From Paenibacillus maysiensis (GTDB lineage: Bacteria > Bacillota > Bacilli > Paenibacillales > Paenibacillaceae): a stretch of 64,000 nt of DNA. The DNA lies in NCBI RefSeq assembly GCF_000520815.1, contig NZ_ASRY01000025.1:33580-97579 (forward strand). The letters are read 5' to 3'. Position 1 is the stretch's first letter, and every line of letters starts with the position of its first letter. Below, in pieces: positions 9,589 to 18,152 of this stretch. A program made the translations under genes and the position numbers. The notes under the pieces were generated by a model. That model saw only the letters and a program-made list of their open reading frames with translations. It was not told where the DNA came from and searched no databases.

Positions 9589-10497
9589 ATGAATTTGTAT
9601 TTAGAGATCCCGGAGCTTGATAGACATTTTCCTTTCCGGAGTTTTATTAATAAAGGCGACGTACTTTGCTATCCCCATTGGCATAAAGAAATTGAAATTA
9701 TCTATGTTACTCAGGGAACCTTGGATCTGGGAATTAACGATAACTCGATACGCATGAAACAAGGTGAAATTCAATTTATAAATGGTGGTGATGTTCATTA
9801 TTTCTTGGCTTCTCCCGACAGCGAACGGGTGGTTATTCAATTTGATTTGAGCTTTTTTCAAGAGATATCCACATTAAGCGATCAGAAGCGTCCTCTAAGA
9901 GATATATTTACGGAGATGGAGCAATCAAGCTGGAACTGGCCAGAAGAAACAGCAGCTAAAATGCTCACGCTGATTCAAAGCATTTATGATGAGAACGCCA
10001 ATTGCAAAGAAGGTTGTTCCTATATGATCAAAGCCAAACTGTTTGAGATATTGACTCTCATTTTGCGGGAAGTGCCGAGAAGTACGAAGCCTAGACTTCG
10101 CGAAATCTCTGAAAGTACCTTAATACAATCCAAGGACATGCTTTGTAAACTGGAACGTATTTTTGAATATGTGGAATGCCATTATCATGAAACCATTTCG
10201 CTGAAGAATGTAGCTGAATATATGGGTTTCAGTCCCTATTATTTCGCCAGACTGTTTAAGAAGAATACGGGGATGACCTTTGTAGCCTATTTGCATGAAT
10301 ACAGACTGAATAAGGCCAAATGGATTTTGCTGAATGAAGACAATCCAATCACTGAGGTCGCAGAGGCTGCAGGTTTCAGGAGCGTGAAGACGTTTCATCA
10401 TTTCTTTAAGGAAGCGACAGGAACATCACCATTGAAATACCGCAGGGCAATATTCGGGAATAAAACGGCAAGATATGAGGAAGAAAGTTTTTCATGA
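9589..10497 (+). CDS. AraC-family transcriptional regulator with cupin-like sensor domain
   Basis: The 302-residue protein has an N-terminal cupin-type fold (YPHWHKEIEIIYVTQGTL near residue 27 and MKQGEIQFINGGDVHYF near 58), as in sugar-sensing AraC regulators of Bacillota. A C-terminal double helix-turn-helix follows, with ISLKNVAEYMGFSPYYFARL and ITEVAEAAGFRSVKTFHHFF plus the closing TGTSPLKYRR. The start follows AAAAGGAG. It probably activates the Gfo/Idh/MocA gene 120 bases downstream on the same strand. The inducer is unknown. Confidence 0.9.
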   Translation: MNLYLEIPELDRHFPFRSFINKGDVLCYPHWHKEIEIIYVTQGTLDLGINDNSIRMKQGEIQFINGGDVHYFLASPDSERVVIQFDLSFFQEISTLSDQKRPLRDIFTEMEQSSWNWPEETAAKMLTLIQSIYDENANCKEGCSYMIKAKLFEILTLILREVPRSTKPRLREISESTLIQSKDMLCKLERIFEYVECHYHETISLKNVAEYMGFSPYYFARLFKKNTGMTFVAYLHEYRLNKAKWILLNEDNPITEVAEAAGFRSVKTFHHFFKEATGTSPLKYRRAIFGNKTARYEEESFS

Positions 10498-10617
10498 GAA
10501 ATGTATGATAGAGCTATCCAACTAAAATTTTATCGTGCAGTAACCCATCTGCAATCGATTTTGATCCGTGAGCAACCGCTTTTAATGTGGTGCGCTTAAA
10601 TCAGGAGTGAAAGGAAA

Positions 10618-11682
10618 ATGAAAATGGATAATCGGATATATAATGTAGTCATTATCGGTTATGGAGGCATGGGAAGCTACCATGTTCAATTGATCGAACC
10701 TATTCAGCAGCTTGCCATTGGCGGTGTATATGATATTGTTGATTACCGGATGGAACTCGCTGCAGCTGCTGGCTATAAAACCTACGCCAGTCTGGATGCC
10801 GTTCTGGCCGATCAGGCCATCGATATTGTTTTGATAGCAACGCCTAATGATGTTCATAAAGAAATCGCGATTCAGGCACTGCAAGCTGGAAAACATGTCA
10901 TTTGCGAAAAGCCGGTTACGATAACGAGCGCGGATTTCTTGGATATTGTCGAGGTAGCGAAGAAAGAAAATCGCGTGTTTACGGTACATCAGAACCGTCG
11001 ATGGGATGAAGACTTTCGGATTATCAAAGATATGATTGGCAAGAAGACCGTGGGCGAGCTTTTCCAGTTGGAATCGCGGGTTCAGGGGGCTAACGGCATT
11101 CCAGGTGACTGGCGACAACTGAAGGCGTACGGTGGAGGAATGCTGCTGGATTGGGGAGTCCATCTGTTGGACCAGCTGCTTCAGATTACGGACAGCCAAA
11201 TCGAAAGCGTAACTGCTACCCTCAGCTATATTTTGGGAACTGAAGTGGATGACGGCTTTACCAGCTTTATTGAGTTCAAGGACGGCCTGACAGCAGTTAT
11301 TGAAGTGGGTACAACCAATTACGTAAAGCTGCCGCGTTGGTATATAAAAGGAACCGAAGGAACCGCAGTGATCAGGGATTGGGACTTGAGCGGAGAGATC
11401 GTTACCCGGAATCCGGATGTTGCTCATGTGGAACCAAAACCAATTCAAGCAGGTCAAGGATTGACAAAAACGATGGCGCCGCCGTCTGAGGAATCCACCC
11501 TTAAGTTCCCGATTGAGAAAATACCAGCTGCAGCGGAAAGCTTTTACGAAAATGTTGTTTCCACCATTGAAGGAAAAGCGGAGCTTGCGATCAAGAGTGA
11601 AGAAGTGCATCGTGTGCTGGTGCTGATTGAGACGATTTTTGAGGCGGCTGCAACTAAAAGCGTGATTCGAAGAACTATTTAA
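10618..11682 (+). CDS. Gfo/Idh/MocA-family NAD(P)-dependent oxidoreductase
   Basis: The 354-residue enzyme has the N-terminal Rossmann motif VVIIGYGGMGSYH (residues 9-21). It also has the family signatures TPNDVHKEIAIQALQAGKHV and CEKPVT (about residues 76-100), and a C-terminal substrate domain with the conserved GGGMLLDWGVHLLDQL. Members oxidise or reduce sugar and cyclitol hydroxyls. The precise sugar cannot be read from sequence. It sits behind an AraC sugar-type regulator and has its own RBS (AGGAGTGAAAGG). Confidence 0.92.
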   Translation: MKMDNRIYNVVIIGYGGMGSYHVQLIEPIQQLAIGGVYDIVDYRMELAAAAGYKTYASLDAVLADQAIDIVLIATPNDVHKEIAIQALQAGKHVICEKPVTITSADFLDIVEVAKKENRVFTVHQNRRWDEDFRIIKDMIGKKTVGELFQLESRVQGANGIPGDWRQLKAYGGGMLLDWGVHLLDQLLQITDSQIESVTATLSYILGTEVDDGFTSFIEFKDGLTAVIEVGTTNYVKLPRWYIKGTEGTAVIRDWDLSGEIVTRNPDVAHVEPKPIQAGQGLTKTMAPPSEESTLKFPIEKIPAAAESFYENVVSTIEGKAELAIKSEEVHRVLVLIETIFEAAATKSVIRRTI

Positions 11683-11739
11683 ATCAGCTCTATTTTTCGA
11701 CCCGCCTAAGACAGATTTTTAATAGGATCTTATATTTTG

Positions 11740-11784
11740 AGAACCTATGAAAAACATTGAATCTTAAAGTTTCTCATAGGTTCT
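11740..11784. terminator. Inverted repeat in the gap after the Gfo/Idh/MocA gene
   Basis: AGAACCTATGA (11740-11750) pairs with TCATAGGTTCT (11774-11784). Pairing extends a few more bases with one mismatch. No T-run follows, so it is a weak terminator candidate or a binding site. Confidence 0.35.
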
Positions 11785-11883
11785 GGAATCAAATGAAATT
11801 ACATAATTTCATGTCTTGAACAAGATCTTAGTGTTATAAAGGATAACATTGCACTTTTTAGTTTACTTCTTTGGGCATCTAAT

Positions 11884-11907
11884 GATAAAATACAGAATGA
11901 ACGTTCA
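11884..11907 (+). promoter_or_regulatory. Promoter and palindromic operator of the TetR/MFS pair
   Basis: A -10-like GATAAAAT at 11884-11891 is followed at once by the perfect palindrome TGAACGTTCA (11898-11907), at the likely transcription start and about 27 bases before the TetR start codon. This is the usual place for TetR autorepression. Confidence 0.55.
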
Positions 11908-11933
11908 GTATTCATGAAAGCGAAGTGGATGGA

Positions 11934-12533
11934 ATGAACAAAAAGCAGCTTCAAACCGAGCAAACCAAACGCAGGCTTGCCGAGGCTTCCAAAGCGCTGT
12001 TTGCCCAGAAGGGATACAAGGCAACCTCGATTGAGGACATCGTGGCGGCGACGGGCAGCAGCAAGGGCAACATCTATTATCATTTCAAAAGCAAAGAGGG
12101 GCTCTTCCTCTATCTGATTGATGAATGGAATCGGGAATGGGAAGAGAGTTGGGCATCCAATGAGTATTTGTACAAAACCTGCACCGAAAAAATATACGGG
12201 CTGATGGAACAGCTTGTGTTGGACGATATGAATCACCCGCTAACGAAAGCGGCGGATGAGTTTTTTACGGGGGAGAAGAAGGAAAACGATATTGAGGAAC
12301 GGATCGACCAGATTCTGAAGCATCACATCCAATTTAACCGGCAACTGGTACAGCAAGGAATCGAAAACAGGGAATTCAAGGCGGATCACGCGGATCGGCT
12401 CGCCATTATACTGGAAAGCACTATTATCGGTCTGAGCCAGCTATCACGCGAACTGGAGCCTGAGGAGGCGCTTACGCTCTATCGCCAAGCGGCTGACGTG
12501 TTCCTGTACGGCATCTCTCGAGGGGGAAAGTAA
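11934..12533 (+). CDS. TetR/AcrR-family transcriptional repressor
   Basis: The 199-residue protein has the N-terminal TetR helix-turn-helix (ALFAQKGYKATSIEDIVAAT followed by GSSKGNIYYHFKSKEGLF) and a helical ligand-binding domain. The ATG at 11934 is chosen over a GTG nine bases upstream because GAAG stands at a better distance. It is followed after 69 bases by an MFS efflux pump on the same strand, so it is the likely local repressor of that pump and of itself through the palindrome before it. Confidence 0.92.
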   Translation: MNKKQLQTEQTKRRLAEASKALFAQKGYKATSIEDIVAATGSSKGNIYYHFKSKEGLFLYLIDEWNREWEESWASNEYLYKTCTEKIYGLMEQLVLDDMNHPLTKAADEFFTGEKKENDIEERIDQILKHHIQFNRQLVQQGIENREFKADHADRLAIILESTIIGLSQLSRELEPEEALTLYRQAADVFLYGISRGGK

Positions 12534-12602
12534 GCTCAAGCCTGCAGGCCGATGGTTACCGGGAGGCAAGACGTATTTTGAAGAAACATGGAGGAAGTAA
12601 TC

Positions 12603-13817
12603 ATGGCATTGCTAATACGTAACAGGGGCGCATTGCTGCTGTTGATGTTTAATATTTTTCTAGTATTTACGGGCATCGGCTTGGTAGTGCCTATTATGCC
12701 GGCCTACATGGATTTGTTGCACATTACGGGCACGACGGTAGGCCTGCTGGTGGCGGCGTTTTCGTTCACCCAGTTCCTGATCTCGCCGATCGCGGGCCGA
12801 TGGTCCGATACGTGGGGACGGAAAAAGATAATTGTCATCGGTATGCTATTTTTCGCCGTATCTGAATTTATGTTCGGCGCCGTAAATGCACCTGTCCTGC
12901 TGTTTGCGGCTCGAATGCTTGGGGGCATCGGCGCGGCGATGATCTTCCCAGCGGTGATGGCGTATACGGCCGACATTACGTCCGAAGAGGAACGCGGCAA
13001 GGGCATGGGACTTATTAATGCCGCCATTACGACCGGATTCATTATCGGACCGGGAATCGGCGGATATATCGCCGAATACGGCATCCGGGTACCATTTTAT
13101 GCGGCGGGTATTGCCGGATTACTTGCAGCCATCATCACGCTAATCATTTTGCCGGAGTCTACTCGCCTAACCGGACAGCAGGACGTTGTCGCTGCAGCGG
13201 GCGCGGCGAGGGCGAAAGGCTCGGGGCTGGTTAACCAATTGCTCCGCTCCTACCGTGAGCCGTATTTCTTCAGCCTGATCATCGTTTTTGTCATGGCCTT
13301 CGGACTGGCTAATTATGAAACCGTGTTCTCGTTGTTCGTCGATCACAAATTTGGTTTTACAACCCGGGATATTGCATTTATCATTACGTTTGGCTCCATT
13401 GCGGGCGCGGTTGTGCAGGTTTCCTTGATCGGCTGGTTGTTGAACCGCTTTGGTGAGAAGAAGGTTATCTCAGTATGCCTGTTCTTTGTTGCGTTGTTCA
13501 TCTTGTTGACGTTGTTCGTCCACACGTATTGGCTCATTTTCGTCGTGACTTTCATCGTATTTCTAAGCATGGATATTTTGCGCCCAGCCGTCAGCACGAA
13601 TATGTCGAAGCTGGCCCAGGAGCAGCAGGGCTTTGTGGCAGGCCTGAACTCAGCATATACCAGCCTTGGAAATATCGCAGGCCCGATCGTAGCCGGAGCG
13701 CTGTTTGACGTGAACATCAATTATCCATACGTTTCTGCCGCAGTCGTGCTTGGCCTCTGCTTCCTTCTGTCCCTTCGGGGAACGAGGCCGGTGGGCCAGC
13801 TCAAGGAGGAAATGTAA
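12603..13817 (+). CDS. MFS multidrug efflux transporter (NorA/Bmr-like, DHA1)
   Basis: The 404-residue protein has 12 predicted membrane segments. Motif A is GRWSDTWGRKKIIVIG (about residues 62-77), and there is a motif C-like FIIGPGIGGYIAEYG near 145. It is a proton-driven drug exporter of the DHA1 type by family. The start at 12603 is fixed by GGAGG at 12590-12594; an upstream in-frame ATG overlaps the RBS itself. It is cotranscribed with the TetR gene. The substrate is unknown. Confidence 0.92.
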   Translation: MALLIRNRGALLLLMFNIFLVFTGIGLVVPIMPAYMDLLHITGTTVGLLVAAFSFTQFLISPIAGRWSDTWGRKKIIVIGMLFFAVSEFMFGAVNAPVLLFAARMLGGIGAAMIFPAVMAYTADITSEEERGKGMGLINAAITTGFIIGPGIGGYIAEYGIRVPFYAAGIAGLLAAIITLIILPESTRLTGQQDVVAAAGAARAKGSGLVNQLLRSYREPYFFSLIIVFVMAFGLANYETVFSLFVDHKFGFTTRDIAFIITFGSIAGAVVQVSLIGWLLNRFGEKKVISVCLFFVALFILLTLFVHTYWLIFVVTFIVFLSMDILRPAVSTNMSKLAQEQQGFVAGLNSAYTSLGNIAGPIVAGALFDVNINYPYVSAAVVLGLCFLLSLRGTRPVGQLKEEM

Positions 13818-13903
13818 TCATGGAAGGAAAAGCGAAGTAAAGACATTGAGCAAATCGAGAAGGGTGGAACCAGCAAAAAAGGCTGAAATCCCTGACAAGC
13901 CCA

Positions 13904-14541
13904 TTGCAACTGGCCAAGACGGCCAAGCAATGCATTAACCGTAAATTGTCCTCACTAAAATCCTTATTTGATTACTTACAGAACAAAGCTGAACCAAGTG
14001 ACCTAAAGCCCTATATCCAGCGTAATGTTATGGCCAAAATGGATTTAAATGTAGTTAAAGAAAGCCAAGAAACCATTGCCAATCGTATAGATGGGAAAAT
14101 TCTCAGAGAAGAAGATTTTGAGTCGTTTAGGCTATTTGTAGCCCATGATTTCGGAGAAATCAATAAAGAGAATAAACGTATTTTCAATTTCCATCAGTTT
14201 AATCGTGAACGGGATACAGCCATTGTTTCTCTCATTTTAGGATCAGGACTTAGACTATCTGAGGTAGCAGGCATTAACATCGAGGATCTGGATATGAATA
14301 AAGCTTTAGTGCGTGTTATACGCAAAGGTAATAAAGAACAATATGTATATTTCAGCAAGAAAGCGTTACTAGACTTAGAAAATTATCTTCAGATTAGAAC
14401 ATCAAGATATATCCCAGAAAAAAACGAAAGCTTTTTATTTATTGCAGCTCCCATTGGTCGTAGAGGAAAAAGCAGACGCTTAACACAAAGATCTATTGAG
14501 AAACTGATTGAAAAATATGCTTCAGCGTCCCTTTCGAGGAG
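13904..14541 (+). pseudogene. xerS: Broken tyrosine recombinase XerS
   Basis: The frame carries the middle of a XerS-type recombinase. It shows CINRKLSSLKSLFDYLQNK, NFHQFNRERDTAIVSLIL, then GSGLRLSEVAGINIEDLD with the first catalytic arginine, and VRVIRKGNKEQ with the catalytic lysine. The N-terminal core-binding part is missing. The protein loses homology after LIEKYASA, just before the expected HKLRHSFAT box, so the H-R-H-Y catalytic end is absent. A short inverted-repeat element begins at the break (14544). The remaining C-terminal codons of the open frame belong to that element. No RBS is present. Intact XerS resolves chromosome dimers in some Bacillota. Confidence 0.75.
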
Positions 14542-14543
14542 AA

Positions 14544-14646
14544 TGACACAAAGTTTACCCTGTTCAAGGAGTAATGATACAAAGCTTCTCTATAGCGACC
14601 TAGTACCAGCTGTCATTGAGTGAAATAGGGGATAAACTTTGTGTCA
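14544..14646. mobile_element. Short inverted-repeat (MITE-like) element in xerS
   Basis: TGACACAAAGTTTACCC (14544-14560) is matched in inverse orientation by a sequence ending AACTTTGTGTCA (about 14629-14646), with one base of difference. The element is about 103 bases and encodes nothing convincing. An internal degenerate copy, ATGATACAAAGCTT, lies near 14574. It starts exactly where the xerS reading frame loses homology. No clear target duplication could be read. Confidence 0.55.
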
Positions 14647-14725
14647 CTGTACAGTATTGAACTGACTAAATTCACAAACATTTACTTTTCGTTTGCTAGC
14701 AGTTAACAAAATGGATGAAAATATC

Positions 14726-14872
14726 ATGCAATAACTTTATCTTCAATTGTTAACTGACGATATCTTAATGAAGATAAAGTTATAGAGGGAAATAGTTTAT
14801 GCAATAACTTTATCTTCAATTTTTGCTTATGCAGTAACTTTTAGTTCACTAATGCAATAAGGTTTACTTCAA
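14726..14872 (+). repeat. Cluster of 23-base direct repeats
   Basis: The unit ATGCAATAACTTTATCTTCA occurs at 14726-14748 and 14799-14821, with an inverted partial copy TGAAGATAAAGTTAT at 14769-14783. Two degenerate copies, ATGCAGTAACTTTTAGTTCA (14829) and ATGCAATAAGGTTTACTTCA (14852), follow. The array resembles multiple binding sites at a transposon end or iterons, but no matching protein gene is present. Confidence 0.6.
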
Positions 14873-15569
14873 CGGACAAATAACATGGACCGATAAAGCC
14901 GCACTGCTATGCGGTTTTCTTCAGACATATTCACAAAACCCGTATTTTGACTAAATGTTTTCACAAAAACTTATATCGTTAAAGCCTCCAACGGACATCT
15001 GCTATTTCCCCTACAGCTGATTGTTATTGGAAAGCTCTTTCTATAGCTAACGGGTCATTTTAAGAGATCGGCTTTCCATTGATTTGCACGTGTCTTATCA
15101 TCTTTGGCATTAGTAGCCAGTGCTTAATAGCTCAGTGCTTGTGGGCATAACTCTGCTTTGATTTGCACACTTATATAACCACTTTTCCTTCAGCGTACAT
15201 CTTACTGAGAAATTCTGCTGTCGTTGCCCTTCATGCGAACATCATTAGTCTCCTATCTCCTTCCGCGATGCCGACGTCGTATAATCCACTGACTTCCCCA
15301 GATATGAACGTCATCTATCATTCCACTGATATAGATGCAACATGGCAAACGACTGAAGCAAATATTCAATAGGAAATTGCAAAGATTTCGCAGGCAGCTG
15401 CGACCAGCAGCGGTTTAAGTCTACAGCCTTAATTTGTTGAACAATCTATGGACATTCCAAATAAAAGGATGCATTATAGAAATACAAGCTATAGCTCTAA
15501 TTGAGACCCCGTCTGGGGCAAATCGCTTTAGCATTCGGTTCGTACATATGTCCGTCCGGACAGACATCA
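14873..15569. other. Gene-poor debris between the repeat cluster and the GH51 remnant
   Basis: No gene is supported here. A small hairpin (near-pairing AAAGCCGCA and TGCGGTTTT at 14895-14917) is visible. Open frames of up to 116 codons have no recognisable motif, no RBS and atypical composition. A stretch near 15000-15060 reads like coding debris but could not be assigned. Confidence 0.5.
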
Positions 15570-15600
15570 GACTCCCGATGATCACGGGGGTCTTTTGTTT
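15570..15600 (+). terminator. Orphan rho-independent terminator
   Basis: GACTCCCG and CGGGGGTC (with one bulge) form a stem followed by TTTTGTTTTTATTT on the plus strand. There is no intact plus-strand gene in front of it, so it probably belonged to a lost gene. Confidence 0.6.
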
Positions 15601-15604
15601 TTAT

Positions 15605-16868
15605 TTAATTTTTTTGGAGTATCAATACCTCATCAGTGTATCGATCGAGAAAGCGCAGTTTAAATCCGGTTTCGCCCGTCGTTACGTTCAATTTCGCCTA
15701 ATAAGTTTGCCAAGAAGCGTTGCCGATCCAAAGAGCATCTTCGAAAACTTCGCAGGAAAGCGAATGGCTTGTAAGCACCTCTAACTGCAGTAACGTATCT
15801 TTCCCGGAAATGACCGAGATGCCCTCGACCTGTCCGAGCTGACTCAGACTCACTCCAAGCCCCCCATGAATTTCCGGCGAGTAGCACTCTGTTTCTACCT
15901 GACAATCAACCACTACGTCGCCTCTATTCTGGCCGAACATTTTCTGGACATAGTAGGAAGGTGCCCCGTACGTCCGCGTCCCGTCAAAATAGATTAAATT
16001 CGGTTTCCATACCGTATGATGAGTATTCGCAAACAAGGGTGCATATGAGGACATTACGACTATATCCTGATTTCGCTCCATCCCACCATGAAAGCCGCTT
16101 CGCTTAACGCCCTCGCAATGCTCCTTTTTGATTGTTCACGGTTATCGCATATTCGCCTACGTAAATTTTCGGGCCGCTGCGGTCATAATGATCGTACATG
16201 TCATGATACAACTGATAAAACTCATCATCAGCGTAAAAGTGTTCGTCCACGATTTCAACAGACAACCCTTTGGTCTCCGTCCCCACTTCCCAGTGCGTGT
16301 TGCAAATCGTAATGATATCCGGGTAAGCTGATTTAAGCGCATCGTAAAATACTTTGTAACGCGTATTATACTCCGGACAGAAATTTTCGTTTCCGATTTC
16401 AATATACTTTAGTCCGAACGGCTCCGGGTGACCGTTCTCCGCCCGCATGGCGCCCCACTTGCTCGTTACCGGTCCTTCGCGTATTCAACAGCATCCAGCA
16501 TGTCCTAGACCCACTCATCGAGTTCATCCATCGACACGAGCTCACCAGGCCTTCCCTGGCAAGTCAATCCGCAATCGACGACGAATATCAGTTCGATCCC
16601 CATGTCCTCAGCCATTTGCAAATACTCATGGAACCCAAGTCCATTTGTGGTGCGGTAATGCCAAAGCGTCCAATGAGAAATCCGCTCGGTCGGGTCGCCG
16701 ATCGTCTTTTTCCATCTGTACGCAGTCTCGATTGCAAACCCCTCAACAAAGCAACCTCCAGGGAAGCGAAGGAAGCTCGGACTCAACCCTTGCAGCATGG
16801 TCCGTAAACTATTCTTATGGCCTTTGAACGTAGTTTCTGCTTACGGGGAAACGCTTATGTCCGGTATG
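15605..16868 (-). pseudogene. Broken alpha-L-arabinofuranosidase, GH51
   Basis: Reading minus-strand frames in order gives TFKGHKNSLRTMLQGLSPSF, FLRFPGGCFVEGF, ISHWTLWHYRTTNGLGFHEYL, then after a frameshift FGLKYIEIGNENFCPEYNTRY with the GH51 acid/base glutamate in GNEN. EIVDEHFYADDEF and VGEYAITVNN (retaining the EY of the nucleophile motif) follow. A last frame reads MSSYAPLFANTHHTVWKPNL and ends TY, then an in-frame stop and readable C-terminal sequence down to 15605. The N-terminal domain is missing and at least two frameshifts and one stop break it. Intact relatives release arabinose from arabinoxylan oligosaccharides. Confidence 0.85.
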
Positions 16869-16879
16869 GATCGTTATTT

Positions 16880-17368
16880 CGCAGATAAACTCATTGCTAC
16901 TCAATCTCCCTCACTTATACTGATCCGACGGCACTTCGAGCGACATGCAAATGAGATCAGTCTGCCAAATGCCCGCCCGCCTAGAATCCGCAGATGATGA
17001 TTTTATCCGTGTCCACGTCCCATCGTTCTGCATGCAGGCGTACCGTTTGGACAAGCCCTTGCCAGATCCAGCAAGGGTTGCGGATATCAGCTCCGTGCGT
17101 TCCCAACCGGAGGATTATCGTGATCGGAGCGGAATGATTCGTAGTAAGTCGTATATCGTAAAATGAAAGCGCGATAACCGCGCTTCGCGAAGCGCAGTGC
17201 GACGGACTCGGCTTCCCGGTCAGAGGTACCAAGATAAGCCCCCCCGGGGCAGATAATGACAGCCGGGCGTTTCTGGCCGGTTTGAAATTCCAGCGAATCG
17301 TTCAGGATATACGTTTGCAATCTCACATTATCGACATCGTCCCATATCCGTATTTGCTCAGTAATCAT
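16880..17368 (-). pseudogene. Broken alpha/beta-hydrolase esterase (acetyl-xylan esterase-like)
   Basis: The N-terminal 90 residues are intact, with RPAVIICPGGAYLGTSDREAE (the oxyanion-hole HGG-like region) and ALRFAKRGYRAFILRY. The frame then shifts and resumes as AERWDVDTDKIIICGF. The next codon is TAG followed by AGGHLAD. The family motif is GFSAGGHLA, so the stop replaces the nucleophile serine, a one-base change from TCG. More stops follow. Intact homologues sit in xylan and arabinan gene clusters and deacetylate short sugars. The gene still has AT-rich upstream DNA but no function can remain. Confidence 0.8.
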
Positions 17369-17480
17369 ATCTACTCCCCCCTATTTTATTGTAGTATCGA
17401 AACGGAAGGAGACCCATTCTTTGTTTTCAAAGCGAACTGTCTCCTGTAATCAACCACTCTTGCCCAATCCTATCTAGTCC

Positions 17481-17852
17481 TTATAGCGTCAAGCCGCCAT
17501 CCATTGCGATGATCGAACCTGTCATGTAACTGGACTTGTCGGACGCCAGGAACACGACCACCTCAGCGATCTCGGATGGTTCTGCGAAGCGCCCGATCCG
17601 CATGTTTGGGAGCTCTTCCGGTGTATAGCCGGATTCCTGCATCATCATAGGAACGGACTGCGTCAGCGCTGTATCGAGGCCACCCGGAGGAATATTCGCC
17701 TGAGGAAAAGCCCTAAGCTGCTTCAACGTGAAGCTCTTTCCTATACTTGCCATCGGATTTGTAGTGATTCCCGGCAAATGCTTCTCCAAAACTTCAGCGG
17801 CTGTTTTGTTGGAAAGTAATTCGCCCAATGTTGAGTTTTCAGAAAATTCCAT
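17481..17852 (-). pseudogene. Composite frame: small helical domain joined to the C-terminus of a short-chain dehydrogenase
   Basis: The open frame from 18059 to 17481 joins three unrelated pieces. From the ATG at 17852, which has an excellent RBS (GGAGGTGAATGA), about 50 residues (MEFSENSTLGELLSNK, EVLEKHLPG, TLKQLRAFPQANI) form a small helical domain that I recognise as a tail domain in other proteins but cannot name. From about residue 80 the sequence is GRFAEPSEIAEVVVFLASD and ITGSIIAMDGG-like (MTGSIIAMDGG), the typical last 40 residues of SDR enzymes, without their nucleotide-binding or Ser-Tyr-Lys parts. No enzyme activity is expected. It is either decay debris or a novel small protein of 123 residues. 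Confidence 0.55.
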
Positions 17853-17899
17853 TTCATTCACCTCCGTTAGGATATTGATAATTTTAATCCTCTTGTTTC

Positions 17900-18059
17900 G
17901 CATATTATTACTGTTGCCCTCTTTCGATCTCTCCCTTTCCCACATGGCAACATGTGCCAGCGTAACTGACTTGGGAAGCTTTTTGCCTGGGTCCAGCTCA
18001 GCAAAGTAAGTCGTTCGCGGGCCAACGGTCCAGTCCGCATTAAAGGAAGCTCTACGCAT
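17900..18059 (-). pseudogene. N-terminal fragment of a GH2 beta-galactosidase/glucuronidase-like gene
   Basis: The first 50 codons read MRRASFNADWTVGPRTTYF, then AELDPGKKLPKSVTLAHVAM and WERERSKEG, matching the start of Paenibacillus GH2 enzymes (usual form SFNxDWxVGP...PHDAMxxxxRS). A moderately good RBS (GAAGGTG) precedes it. Homology stops after about 50 residues, and the frame runs on into unrelated sequence. The larger part of a GH2 gene lacking its N-terminus lies 5 kb away (23282-25441). Whether the two pieces once belonged together cannot be decided. Confidence 0.6.
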
Positions 18060-18152
18060 AAGTATAGCACCTTCACCTTCGCCGGTCCTTCCGCAGCAGC
18101 ATCGGACCCAGCAGCATCGTAGAGAAGTACCATTCCGGCACCAGCAAGTCGT

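Noticed and set aside
10582..11610. 342-codon open frame antisense to the Gfo/Idh/MocA gene
   Set aside because: Although long, its product is rich in Cys, His and Phe without any domain. The plus-strand gene has clear family motifs and an RBS.
14726..14872. CRISPR array
   Set aside because: Repeat spacing is irregular (about 73, 30 and 23 bases), copies are degenerate and one is inverted; no cas genes are present.
15163..15372. 69-codon plus-strand frame with a possible coding continuation
   Set aside because: No family could be recognised and no RBS is present; left as debris.
15434..15784. 116-codon plus-strand open frame
   Set aside because: It crosses a terminator hairpin and overlaps the GH51 relic on the other strand; no RBS or motif.
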